The notes under the pieces: generated by a model
Seen by the model: the letters and a program-made list of their open reading frames with translations, nothing else
Told to the model about the DNA's origin: nothing
The model's database searches: none
Position numbers and translations under genes: made by a program
Shown here: positions 32,525-41,022 of the stretch, one piece after another
How the letters are laid out: each line of letters starts with the position of its first letter
How positions within the stretch are numbered: the first letter of the stretch is position 1
NCBI GenBank assembly: GCA_002427755.1
Contig: DIYO01000009.1
Location: forward strand, 1,174,582-1,238,581
Length of the DNA stretch: 64,000 nucleotides
Direction of reading: 5' to 3'
Source: Roseivirga sp. UBA6052
GTDB lineage: Bacteria > Bacteroidota > Bacteroidia > Cytophagales > Cyclobacteriaceae

Positions 32525-34009
32525 TTATTGCATCTCATTCAAAGCATCCAATAAGGCTTTGTCCATTTCTACAAAGCTTTCATTCTTGGCCGCTTTCGCA
32601 ATGCGAATTCTTTCTTCAATCAATGCCTTATCGAAAGGGTTAAAACGGATGAGCTTGGTTAGAGCTGGAAAGATCTTTTTCGCTTTTCCTTTAGCAGCCA
32701 GCTTTTCGTAGGTCGCTTTATCATTTAGGTATTGGTTGTAGAGATCTAATTGCTCAGTTGCGGCTATCTCTTTCTTGAAGCTGAATGCCATAGGTTCACT
32801 ACTCCCTTGGAACATCATGCCCATTAGGTCTTCTTTGTTTTGGGTAAGTTGTTTGTAGGTATCTATTTGATCTGTGAATACAGATACAAAAGAATCTCCT
32901 ACTGAAAAGAAGAAGGCGATGTATTGATTATAAGTAGTTTCTCTACGTTCCCAGCTATTGGTAAATTCAGCAGCATCCATAATCATTTGATCAATCTCAG
33001 GATCTAGTTTAGTCAATAGAGTAGCGTTTGCCACGCCCTCTTTAGGAATGCTGAACTTTAATAAGGCTACACCTTGGGTACCTTGTGCTCTAGATGCTTC
33101 AGGGTAATTGAGTTTGCGTAAGAAGTCGTAAGTAAAGCCTTCCATGCCGCCTTCATAATAATCGGCAATGAGCGTTTTTTGGGCAGCTGCTTTGCGCTTC
33201 GACTGATCTGACTTACTGCTTTCTTTAATTCTGCCCTTATAACGGTTCTCCTTGGAGTCTACAAAATCGGTAAGGAGGTCCGAATCGTAAACTTGGTAGC
33301 GATTGGTTCCTCTCGCTACTTCTAGCTTAATTCGGTCAATTAGGTAGTCTTTGTCTAAAGGATTGTATCTGATAATCTGTGTAAGTATGCGAGAAGCTGA
33401 AAGTTTATCACCTTTCTTTTTGAACCTGTCATATGCTTCTTGAAGGCCGAAATAGAAGGTCTTTTTTGGATCGTTAACATCTACTTTAGAGAGTGATGCC
33501 ATAGCCACTTTTTCCGCATTGCGGTCTGATTTTACCAAAATAAAGGGTTGTAAGAATTTGGCCGGGAGATCTAAAGGCAGTTCAGGAATATCGCCTTGCA
33601 GCTTGTCTGTGTACAATGGCAACATAGAATATACAATTGGCTGATAGAATTTATGGGCATTATTGTCTTTGATATTCCAGAGTGGAAGGGAGGATTGCAC
33701 CACGCTTCTCACTTGCTTTTCAATGTCTTTATCAAGCAGTGTAAGGAATTGCACAGTAGCTCTTCCTTTAGCTTTGTTAATGGTGAAATTGAAAAGTAAT
33801 AGGCCTTCAACTTGAGCCTCAAAAGATTTAGCAGGGAACCTCAGCTTTTCTTGAAAGTATTTGGTATACCCGTTAAAGCCACCTTGAAAGTTAGCTTCAA
33901 TAAATGCTGTTTTAGCGGCATCATCTTCATAAATCACATCTACATTTTGACCTTGGCTTAAAAGGCAAAACGACATCATTGTGAGCGTAAAGATCAATCT
34001 TAGTTTCAT
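32525..34009 (-). CDS. Exported protein with two TonB-C-like domains
   Basis: 494 residues with a signal peptide (LIFTLTMMSFCLLSQGQ). Two copies of a TonB C-terminal-like unit are visible: residues ~30-115 (GFNGYTKYFQEKLRFPAKSFEAQVEGLLLFNFTINKAKG...LDKDIEKQV) and ~280-375 (GFTYDFLRKLNYPEASRAQGTQGVALLKFSIPKEG). Each is followed by a motif of the form IRYNPLDKDYLIDRIKLE or IRFNPFDKALIEERIRIA. No membrane anchor other than the signal is present, so it is not a normal TonB. It is the outermost of three paralogues (with 34648-35514 and 35547-37151). Function unknown. Confidence 0.72.
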   Translation of the reverse strand: MKLRLIFTLTMMSFCLLSQGQNVDVIYEDDAAKTAFIEANFQGGFNGYTKYFQEKLRFPAKSFEAQVEGLLLFNFTINKAKGRATVQFLTLLDKDIEKQVRSVVQSSLPLWNIKDNNAHKFYQPIVYSMLPLYTDKLQGDIPELPLDLPAKFLQPFILVKSDRNAEKVAMASLSKVDVNDPKKTFYFGLQEAYDRFKKKGDKLSASRILTQIIRYNPLDKDYLIDRIKLEVARGTNRYQVYDSDLLTDFVDSKENRYKGRIKESSKSDQSKRKAAAQKTLIADYYEGGMEGFTYDFLRKLNYPEASRAQGTQGVALLKFSIPKEGVANATLLTKLDPEIDQMIMDAAEFTNSWERRETTYNQYIAFFFSVGDSFVSVFTDQIDTYKQLTQNKEDLMGMMFQGSSEPMAFSFKKEIAATEQLDLYNQYLNDKATYEKLAAKGKAKKIFPALTKLIRFNPFDKALIEERIRIAKAAKNESFVEMDKALLDALNEMQ

Positions 34010-34159
34010 GCGTAATCAGATTAAGCAGCGAAACTATATATAATTCAAGAGACTCGCTTTGGTTTAAAGCGAATAATGATGATTTCTAAATGGGCTTTAG
34101 TCAATTTACTGACCGGATTGGCTCATTAAGAACTAAATAATCTGTGATATTCTGACTAT

Positions 34160-34588
34160 TTAATTTGACCCCTCTTTACTACTCTCGAGACTTTCGGGCA
34201 AAAAATCAATATGCCTCTGCTGGCGTTTAACCAGCTTAAATTCCTTTTGATCTAATGCCTTATCGAGATTATTGATTATCAGAGGTTCAAAACCAAGTTT
34301 GCCTATGTATAGTAATTGGTCACTCGTCATTCTACCGATTTCTATTTCAAAGTAGCCTAGAGAGTCGGTGGTAACTCCTTTTAAATAATGTTCGCTTAGC
34401 AAGTTAGAGTCTTTATGTTTTAGAAGAATATTTGTGAAAGCAATTGGCTGTTCTGAATACTGCTCTATTACCGTACCACTTATTACGTTAGGTGAGTCAT
34501 TACAATTCATTAATAGTATGAGGATTGTAGTGATAATGAACAGTGAGTACTTTGATGGGCTTTTCAATCTCAGATTATATTCATTCAA
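34160..34588 (-). CDS. Small lipoprotein with carboxypeptidase-regulatory-like domain
   Basis: 142 residues. A hydrophobic signal segment (LFIITTILILLMNC) with a lipobox-like Cys near residue 29 is followed by VISGTVIEQYSEQPIAFTNILL and GVTTDSLGYFEIEI, the pattern of the CarboxypepD_reg/CNA-B-like beta-sandwich widespread on Bacteroidota surface proteins. Sits between two TonB-C-like paralogues; whether it works with them is unknown. It may start at an internal Met. Confidence 0.65.
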   Translation of the reverse strand: MNEYNLRLKSPSKYSLFIITTILILLMNCNDSPNVISGTVIEQYSEQPIAFTNILLKHKDSNLLSEHYLKGVTTDSLGYFEIEIGRMTSDQLLYIGKLGFEPLIINNLDKALDQKEFKLVKRQQRHIDFLPESLESSKEGSN

Positions 34589-34621
34589 ACATTAATTAGT
34601 ACCTATTAATACGGGTAAGCC

Positions 34622-34711
34622 TTTAGTACGAGGTTCTTATCAATGCTTTAGTCTATTTTCATTTGGCCTTTAGCTTTCATTTTTCTTAAGGTAACAATCC
34701 AGGGTATATCA
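34622..34711. repeat. Near-identical 3' segment shared by two paralogues, copy 1
   Basis: About 90 bases covering the end of the 288-aa gene (coding for the KMKAKGQMKID tail) and some 25 bases beyond it. They match 35521-35609, at the end of the 534-aa gene, with only scattered differences. Similarity across the stop codon indicates a recent tandem duplication or gene conversion. Confidence 0.75.
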
Positions 34712-35514
34712 AATGGTGTGTATTTATTGAGGCCAAGTATTTTTTCCATTTCGACCCTTTTAATTAATAACTCAAGGTTGAAGGGATTATACTTTATCAA
34801 TTCTGTAACTGCTTTTAATATCTTTTTTTCATTCTTCTTGAGTAGTGCATCATTATAATTGGATTCTAGTTTGCTGTAAGCCTTTTGTGAGGCTTCTTGA
34901 AAAGCAGAATGTCTACTTGAATCCAAAGGATATTTGTCCTCTAGCCTATCTCTTTTTTTTATCATTTCTCTTGCTATTTCTTTAATAGGTCTGTTTCTAC
35001 CATCCTCATCCTCCATTTTTACTGAGAAGGAACGATCTTTATAGAAAGTGTTGTAAACATATTGTGAAAATGGTGCAAAAGGTGGACTTAATTTTTTAGG
35101 AAAGCTCGAATCGAACTGAACAATATTACCAGGCATAAAGAGATCTTTGCCAAAATAAAAAACCACATAGATCTCATATGGAACACCATCAAATACCCAG
35201 TAATTATATGAGTCTTCAACGAATTTTGACCATGTGTCTTCAATTTTATCTTCTACATATGTCATAAATCTAGCAGCTCCATTTCCTTGATTGTCAAATT
35301 GTATTTTAACTATTTGAAAGCCCTCAATAGTATTCTTATTGCTTTTTAGAGTTTCATTGAAGTGTTCCTTTAATAATTTTCGATAGCCTTCAGTTCCTGT
35401 ACTAAAAAGAGAATCCATCATTATCTCACTTTCATGCTTCTGTATGTCTTGTGCCTGGGTAGTGAATAGACTGATAAGAAAATAGAGTACTATGAGAATT
35501 AAATTCTTTATCAT
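34648..35514 (-). CDS. TonB-C-like exported protein, half-size paralogue
   Basis: 288 residues with a signal peptide (LILIVLYFLISLFTTQAQ). It corresponds to the second half of the 534-aa neighbour: MMDSLFSTGTEGYRKLLKEHF, QIVKIQFDNQGNGAARFMTYVEDKIED, LSPPFAPFSQYVYN, VTELIKYNPFNLELLIKRVEMEKILG, IVTLRKMKAKGQMKID. It therefore has one TonB-C-like unit. It may have arisen by partial duplication that kept a signal peptide. Function unknown. Confidence 0.7.
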   Translation of the reverse strand: MIKNLILIVLYFLISLFTTQAQDIQKHESEIMMDSLFSTGTEGYRKLLKEHFNETLKSNKNTIEGFQIVKIQFDNQGNGAARFMTYVEDKIEDTWSKFVEDSYNYWVFDGVPYEIYVVFYFGKDLFMPGNIVQFDSSFPKKLSPPFAPFSQYVYNTFYKDRSFSVKMEDEDGRNRPIKEIAREMIKKRDRLEDKYPLDSSRHSAFQEASQKAYSKLESNYNDALLKKNEKKILKAVTELIKYNPFNLELLIKRVEMEKILGLNKYTPFDIPWIVTLRKMKAKGQMKID

Positions 35515-35520
35515 GGAAAG

Positions 35521-35609
35521 CTTAGTATGAGGTTTTTATCAGTGCTTTAGTCTATCTTCATTTGGGCTTTAGCTTTCATTTTTCTTATGGCAACAATCCA
35601 AGGTACGTC
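35521..35609. repeat. Near-identical 3' segment shared by two paralogues, copy 2
   Basis: End of the 534-aa gene plus flank, matching 34622-34711. Confidence 0.75.
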
Positions 35610-37151
35610 ATAAGGTTGGTATTCATTGATTCCCAATGATTGTTCAAGTTCGTATCGTTTAAGAATGAAGTCCAGATTAAATGGGTTGTATCGAATCACT
35701 TCGGTAATGGCCTTGTGTGTTTTTTTTAGATTCCCTTTTTCATCAGCTTTTTTGTATCGATCGATAAGTTTTTTGTATTGCTCTAAAGTGCTTGATCTAT
35801 CAAAAGGGCTAGGAGGCATATTTGATAAACGTCTATTTTCATCTCTCTCTAATTTTGCAATCTGATCCCTTGCGATTTGTTCCATTGTACGATTATCACC
35901 AGGTTGTCTGGTGATTTTAATTCTAGTGGAGGTTTGAGATACCATTCTCACACTTCGTGATACCACTGGAGCAAATGGAGGGTCGAATTCAAGCGGAAAT
36001 CCTTCAACCTCACCCATCATGTTCGTGTATGAATAGTTGGAAGTTCCGACAGATAAGACTTGATATACTTCGTATGGCTGTCCGTGAAATCGCCAAAATT
36101 GTGCATAATTTGTTAAGTAGGCGGTTAACGATTGCTCGAGGTCATCATCAAGTTTAGTCATGAATTTGATATTCATTTGTCCATCTTTACTCATTTTCAT
36201 TTGAATGATAATTAACCCTTCAACCTGATTTTGAACAGTCGCTTTTGATAGCCTGAAGTTATTTCTGATACTTTGGATATAACCATGTGCATTTAGACTT
36301 GATAGGGAGTCTATCATATCTCTTGAAGAGTATTTTGCAGTGACAACATTAGGCTCTGACTTAGTGATTCTTCTATATTCATTATTTGCTTTATCTACAA
36401 AATCGCTAAGTAGATAAGAATCGTATACTTGATACTCGTTGACTTTTATATCTTTTTCAAGCTTGATTCTTGCAAGTAGATAATCTCTATTTAGGGGGTT
36501 ATAACGTATAATTTGATTGAGAACCAGATAAGCTGACTCCTTATCTCCTTTTTCTAAGAATTTGCGATAGGCATTTTCACCTCTTTGGTATAATGTCTTC
36601 TTGCTTTCGCTCACATCTTGATTTTTCAAAGCTTTTAATGAAATGTCAGCAGTAATTCTATTGGACTTGATTAATACAAAAGGTTGATTGAATTTGAGCG
36701 GAAGATCAGTAGGAATCTCTGGTACATCTCCTACAAATGCCTCTGGATAATAGGGCAGCATTGAGTATACAATAGGTTGATAGATCGTGTAATCTTTATC
36801 TTCTTCCATTCTCCACTTTGATAGTGAGAGCTTCAATACCTTGTCAATTTGTTTTTCTATTGCCTTATCAAGCAAGGTTAAGAACTGAATGTCGATTTTC
36901 TTTTGAACTGGATTTATACTAAAATTTAGGAGCATGAGCCCCTCTACCTGATTTTTATAAGAGCTTTCAGGGTATGTTAGATTTTGTCGAAAGAATTCGG
37001 TATAGCCTTCATATCCACCCTCGAAAAATTGGTTTATGAACTCCTTACCGAGTATTCCATCTTCGTTTACAATTACTGGTTTTAGATCTTGGCCATAAGT
37101 TGAAAGACTGAAGAAAAAGGCCAAATGAAGCAGTATGCGTTTCTGAATCAT
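35547..37151 (-). CDS. Exported protein with two TonB-C-like domains, paralogue
   Basis: 534 residues, signal peptide near residues 5-20. The first unit (GYEGYTEFFRQNLTYPESSYKNQVEGLMLLNFSINP...LLDKAIEKQIDKV) and second unit (AHGYIQSIRNNFRLSKATVQNQVEGLIIIQMKMSKDG...KLDDDLEQSL) are TonB-C-like, with IRYNPLNRDYLLARIKLE and IRYNPFNLDFILKRYELE after them. Close in plan to the protein at 32525-34009. It lies 33 bases upstream (transcription direction) of the half-size paralogue. Role unknown. Confidence 0.72.
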   Translation of the reverse strand: MIQKRILLHLAFFFSLSTYGQDLKPVIVNEDGILGKEFINQFFEGGYEGYTEFFRQNLTYPESSYKNQVEGLMLLNFSINPVQKKIDIQFLTLLDKAIEKQIDKVLKLSLSKWRMEEDKDYTIYQPIVYSMLPYYPEAFVGDVPEIPTDLPLKFNQPFVLIKSNRITADISLKALKNQDVSESKKTLYQRGENAYRKFLEKGDKESAYLVLNQIIRYNPLNRDYLLARIKLEKDIKVNEYQVYDSYLLSDFVDKANNEYRRITKSEPNVVTAKYSSRDMIDSLSSLNAHGYIQSIRNNFRLSKATVQNQVEGLIIIQMKMSKDGQMNIKFMTKLDDDLEQSLTAYLTNYAQFWRFHGQPYEVYQVLSVGTSNYSYTNMMGEVEGFPLEFDPPFAPVVSRSVRMVSQTSTRIKITRQPGDNRTMEQIARDQIAKLERDENRRLSNMPPSPFDRSSTLEQYKKLIDRYKKADEKGNLKKTHKAITEVIRYNPFNLDFILKRYELEQSLGINEYQPYDVPWIVAIRKMKAKAQMKID

Positions 37152-37162
37152 ATGAGTTTAGG

Positions 37163-37771
37163 TCAAAGCCCTAAACTATGAATAAAAGAAGAAATAATAT
37201 CAGGTTTAAGTATAATAATAAAGAGGACGCCATAGAGTGCTCCATATAAGTGGGCATCGTGGTTAATGTTGTCTCTGCCCCTGCGGCCCATCACAATAGA
37301 GTAGATGATAAAGACAGCTCCCAAAATATATCCTGGCAGGCAAACAATAGCATAAAGACATAATTCTTGCAGCGGGTCGAAAAGAATAAATGCCATAACT
37401 AATGCCGATACACCACCTGATGCCCCAAGGGAATTGTAGTGGGGATTGTTCTTGTGTTTCCAAGTAGTATGAAGGTTGGCAACAATTACGGCAGTACAGA
37501 ACAAGAGTATATATAATACCAAGCCCATCAGCCCAAAGTAGATTTGAAAAATGTCTTCGATGGCTAAGCCGAAGAAATAGAGTGTAAATAGATTAAGAAA
37601 CAGGTGCATGGAGTTGTTATGCACAAAGCCGGATGTCAATAATCTATAGACCTGTTTTCTTTCCGCTACTTGATAGGGATTGAGCATTAATGCCTTGTGC
37701 AATTGAGGTCTCTGCCAAGCCACATAGGTAATTAACCCAATGGCTATCATTAAGCCATAGGTAACTTCCAT
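37163..37771 (-). CDS. Rhomboid-family intramembrane serine protease
   Basis: 202 residues with six predicted helices. Catalytic Ser is in SLGASGGVSALV (GxSG) near residue 119 and catalytic His in INHDAHLYGALYG near residue 177. The conserved HNNSMHLFLNLFTLYFFG loop near residue 52 supports the assignment. Rhomboids cut membrane proteins within or near the bilayer. The start of this gene and the stop of the prenyl synthase gene share one base, so translation is coupled. Substrate unknown. Confidence 0.92.
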   Translation of the reverse strand: MEVTYGLMIAIGLITYVAWQRPQLHKALMLNPYQVAERKQVYRLLTSGFVHNNSMHLFLNLFTLYFFGLAIEDIFQIYFGLMGLVLYILLFCTAVIVANLHTTWKHKNNPHYNSLGASGGVSALVMAFILFDPLQELCLYAIVCLPGYILGAVFIIYSIVMGRRGRDNINHDAHLYGALYGVLFIIILKPDIISSFIHSLGL

Positions 37772-38745
37772 TATTTCTCTCTATTAATCAGGTAATTGGT
37801 AAAGTCGATTAGCGGCTGTTTTCGCTCTTGTGGTAGGTCTAGATGATGCAAAGCAGCAAATCCTTTGTCGTAGTACTCTTGCATTTTTGAACGTGTCAAT
37901 TCCCTTATGCCCAGTTGCGCATAGATTGCTTTAACTGCTTCCACTTTATCTGATGGATTAAAGTGCACTTTATTGATCCATGACTGAAGTTCTGCTTTTT
38001 GCTCAGGGTTAGCGAGCTCAAGTGCTTTTAATAAGAGAAAAGTCTTTTTGTTAGAAATAATATCACCTCCCACTTGTTTGCCAAACTTGGCTTGGTCGGC
38101 ATATACGTCTAGTAAATCATCCTTTAGCTGAAAACCAATACCAATGTCTACACCAAATTCGTAGAGATCATTGGCCTCTCCAGTACTTCTGCCGGCTAGA
38201 ATAGCGCCCAGCTTTAGGCTGTAACCTAAGAGTACTGCGGTCTTTAGCCTAATCATATTAATATACTCTGCTTCGCTAACCGTTGGTAGCGATTCGAAAT
38301 TCATATCCAATTGCTGGCCTTCACAGACTCCTGCTGCAGTGGCATTAAAGTCTTTAATAATAGCCCTTAGGTCAGCCTCCGTTTCAAGTAATAGCTCATA
38401 GGCTTGTACAAGCATTACATCACCAGATAAAATGGCCGTGCTTTCGTTCCACTTTTCGTGTACCGTTTGCTTGCCTCTTCTAAGAGGCGCTTCGTCCATA
38501 ATGTCGTCATGCATTAGGGTGAAGTTGTGGAAGACTTCCACTGCAATAGCCGGATCTAAGATCTTTTCGTAATCATCTTTAAAGAGACCGTAAGAAAGCA
38601 AAACCAACACGGGTCTTAGTCTCTTACCTCCCAATGACATGATGTATTGAATGGGATCGTAAAGTTCGGCTGGCTCCTTGCCGTATTCTAGGGTGTCAAG
38701 TCGAGTATTAATCTGGTTGACTAAAGCTTGTAAATCACTCGTCAT
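37771..38745 (-). CDS. Polyprenyl (trans-isoprenyl) diphosphate synthase
   Basis: 324 residues from the ATG at 38745, which overlaps the RNase R stop region; a start three codons earlier is possible. The first Asp-rich motif is HDDIMDEAPLRRG near residue 84 and the second DDLLDVYAD near 210; GGKRLRPVLVLLSYG is the N-terminal substrate motif. It extends allylic diphosphates with isopentenyl diphosphate, most likely making the side chain for menaquinone or a C20-C40 precursor; chain length cannot be fixed by eye. Confidence 0.92.
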   Translation of the reverse strand: MTSDLQALVNQINTRLDTLEYGKEPAELYDPIQYIMSLGGKRLRPVLVLLSYGLFKDDYEKILDPAIAVEVFHNFTLMHDDIMDEAPLRRGKQTVHEKWNESTAILSGDVMLVQAYELLLETEADLRAIIKDFNATAAGVCEGQQLDMNFESLPTVSEAEYINMIRLKTAVLLGYSLKLGAILAGRSTGEANDLYEFGVDIGIGFQLKDDLLDVYADQAKFGKQVGGDIISNKKTFLLLKALELANPEQKAELQSWINKVHFNPSDKVEAVKAIYAQLGIRELTRSKMQEYYDKGFAALHHLDLPQERKQPLIDFTNYLINREK

Positions 38746-40897
38746 TATCTGCAAAAATCAAGTCGATCGTTCTTCTGTCGATATCGGTTGCCTTTACTCT
38801 TACATGCACCGCATCGCCCAGTGTGATCATTTTCTTGTTTCTTCTACCAATTACGCGGTAGTTTTGTTCGTCATACTCGTAAAAATCATCGTCTAAGTCG
38901 TTCATTCTTACCATACCCTCGCACTTAGTTTCGGTAATCTCCACATAGATGCCCCATTCTGTGACCCCTGAAACGATGCCTTCGAATACTTTGTCTTCTA
39001 CAATTGACATGTATTCTACTTGCTTGTACTTGATTGAGGCACGTTCTGCATCAGCTGCTCTTTTCTCTCTTTCTGAAGAATGAAGACATAACTCTTCATA
39101 AGCGTCCTTATCTGCAGACTTTCCATTTTCTAGATAATGCTGTAATAAGCGATGCACCATCATATCCGGGTACCTGCGAATAGGGGAGGTAAAGTGCGTA
39201 TAATGCTCGAAAGCCAGTCCAAAGTGTCCTTTAGGTTCCGTAGTATAACGTGCCTTAGCCATGGTTCTAATGGCCAACTGTTGTAGCACATTTTGTTCAG
39301 GTTTGCCTTCAATCTCTGTTATCAAGTTGTTCAGCGATTTTGAAATGGCGCCTCTATTGAAGTCGGCATTATGCCCGAATCGATTGGCAAACTTGGCAAA
39401 GGTATCTAGCTTATCCGGGTCGGGATTATCGTGCGTTCTGTACACGAATGTCAGAGGGTTGGCGCTTTTGAGTTTATTGAATATGAATTCGGCTACTCTT
39501 TTATTCGCTAAGAGCATAAAATCCTCAATGAGCATATGAGCATCTTTTCTCTCTTTAGGGATAATACCTAAAGGCGTGCCACGCTCATCTAGTTTGAATT
39601 TTACCTCAACTGTTTCAAAGTTTACCGCTCCGGCCTGGAATCTTTTCTTGCGCAGCTTATGCGCTAAGACATTCAAATCGTTAATCTCTTGAGCAAAGTC
39701 ACCTTCGCCAGATTCAAGTCTTTCCTGCGCTTCTTCATAGGTAAAGCGTCTATCTGAGTAAATGATGGTTCTTCCGAACCACTCCTTTTTTATAGTGCCT
39801 GAATCGTCTAGTTCGAATACTGCTGAGAAGGTAAGTTTTTCTTCGTTTGGTCTTAGTGAGCATAAACCATTGGAAAGTCTTTCGGGTAGCATAGGAATGG
39901 TGCGGTCTACCAGATAAACCGAAGTGGCTCTCTCTACAGCTTCCTTTTCTAGCTTGGTTTTTAGCGCCACATAGTGGGTTACATCAGCAATGTGGATACC
40001 CACCTCAGTATTCCCATTATTAAGCTTTCTTATGGATAGTGCATCGTCAAAGTCTTTAGCGTCAAAGGGATCAATAGTGAAGGTGGTGATCTCTCTGAAA
40101 TCTCTACGCTTGGCAATTTCTTTAGCCGTGATTTTATCCGAGATGCTTTCCGCTTCGTCTTCTACAGCTTCAGGAAATTCAAGCGGCAATCCAAACTCAG
40201 CAATGATGGAATGAATTTCTGCATTGTGCTCCCCGGCCTTACCCAATACTCTGGTAACTATACCTTCGGGCTTTTTATCTCTGGCCGGCCACTGCGTAAT
40301 CTTGACAATTACCTTATCGCCATGCTTGGCTCCATTTAAGTCGTTATAGTGCACATAGATGTCATGAAACATCTTTTTGAAATCTGGAATCACGAACCCG
40401 TATCGAGCCGACATCTCAAGTCTTCCTACGAATTCATCCCTATTTCTTTCGAGAATCTCTACAACTTTTCCTTCTGGGTGTTTACCGTGTTTACCTGGCT
40501 TAAGTACAACTTTAACCTTGTCATCGTCCATGGCTCCCAGGAGGTCTTGTTTGGCCACCCAAATGTCTTCTTGCTCTTCTTCGCCATCCAGCACCACATA
40601 AGCAAATCGTGCATTCACGCTATCTACCACACCGGTTAGTGTTTCTAAAGAAGCTTCAATGGTATAAGAACCATTTCTGAGCTTTTTGAGTCTACCGGTA
40701 TCTTCCAATTGAAAGATTACATTGGTGACAATAGCTTTTGATTTGGCATCTCTTACGCCAAGTCCTTTTATGATTTGTTTGATTTGATAACCTCTGCCGG
40801 GGTGTTGGCCTAAAAAACCGATAATTAACGGTTCAGTTCTTTTAACACTGCCTTTGCTGGCTTCTTCTTTAGGAGCGCCTTTTCTTTTCTTAGACAT
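38735..40897 (-). CDS. rnr: Ribonuclease R
   Basis: 720 residues. N-terminal winged-helix and cold-shock-like domains, an RNB catalytic core with DPFDAKDFDDALS (metal-binding Asp residues) near residue 278, HIADVTHYV, and a C-terminal S1 domain (~625-700, IVSGVTEWGIYVEI). This 3'-5' exoribonuclease degrades structured RNA and participates in quality control. A -7-like TATTTTTG (minus strand, 40922-40915) is close upstream. It overlaps the prenyl synthase gene start, a common arrangement in related genomes. Confidence 0.95.
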   Translation of the reverse strand: MSKKRKGAPKEEASKGSVKRTEPLIIGFLGQHPGRGYQIKQIIKGLGVRDAKSKAIVTNVIFQLEDTGRLKKLRNGSYTIEASLETLTGVVDSVNARFAYVVLDGEEEQEDIWVAKQDLLGAMDDDKVKVVLKPGKHGKHPEGKVVEILERNRDEFVGRLEMSARYGFVIPDFKKMFHDIYVHYNDLNGAKHGDKVIVKITQWPARDKKPEGIVTRVLGKAGEHNAEIHSIIAEFGLPLEFPEAVEDEAESISDKITAKEIAKRRDFREITTFTIDPFDAKDFDDALSIRKLNNGNTEVGIHIADVTHYVALKTKLEKEAVERATSVYLVDRTIPMLPERLSNGLCSLRPNEEKLTFSAVFELDDSGTIKKEWFGRTIIYSDRRFTYEEAQERLESGEGDFAQEINDLNVLAHKLRKKRFQAGAVNFETVEVKFKLDERGTPLGIIPKERKDAHMLIEDFMLLANKRVAEFIFNKLKSANPLTFVYRTHDNPDPDKLDTFAKFANRFGHNADFNRGAISKSLNNLITEIEGKPEQNVLQQLAIRTMAKARYTTEPKGHFGLAFEHYTHFTSPIRRYPDMMVHRLLQHYLENGKSADKDAYEELCLHSSEREKRAADAERASIKYKQVEYMSIVEDKVFEGIVSGVTEWGIYVEITETKCEGMVRMNDLDDDFYEYDEQNYRVIGRRNKKMITLGDAVHVRVKATDIDRRTIDLIFADNDE

Positions 40898-41022
40898 TTA
40901 GGAATGATGTAAGACAAAAATAGAAAGAATATCTCGCCCTTAAATCATGTTGGAAAATAATAAAGTAGGTGATTTTCAATCTAACGCGTATCAATAGTAT
41001 GTGAAGATAAAATTATACAGCC

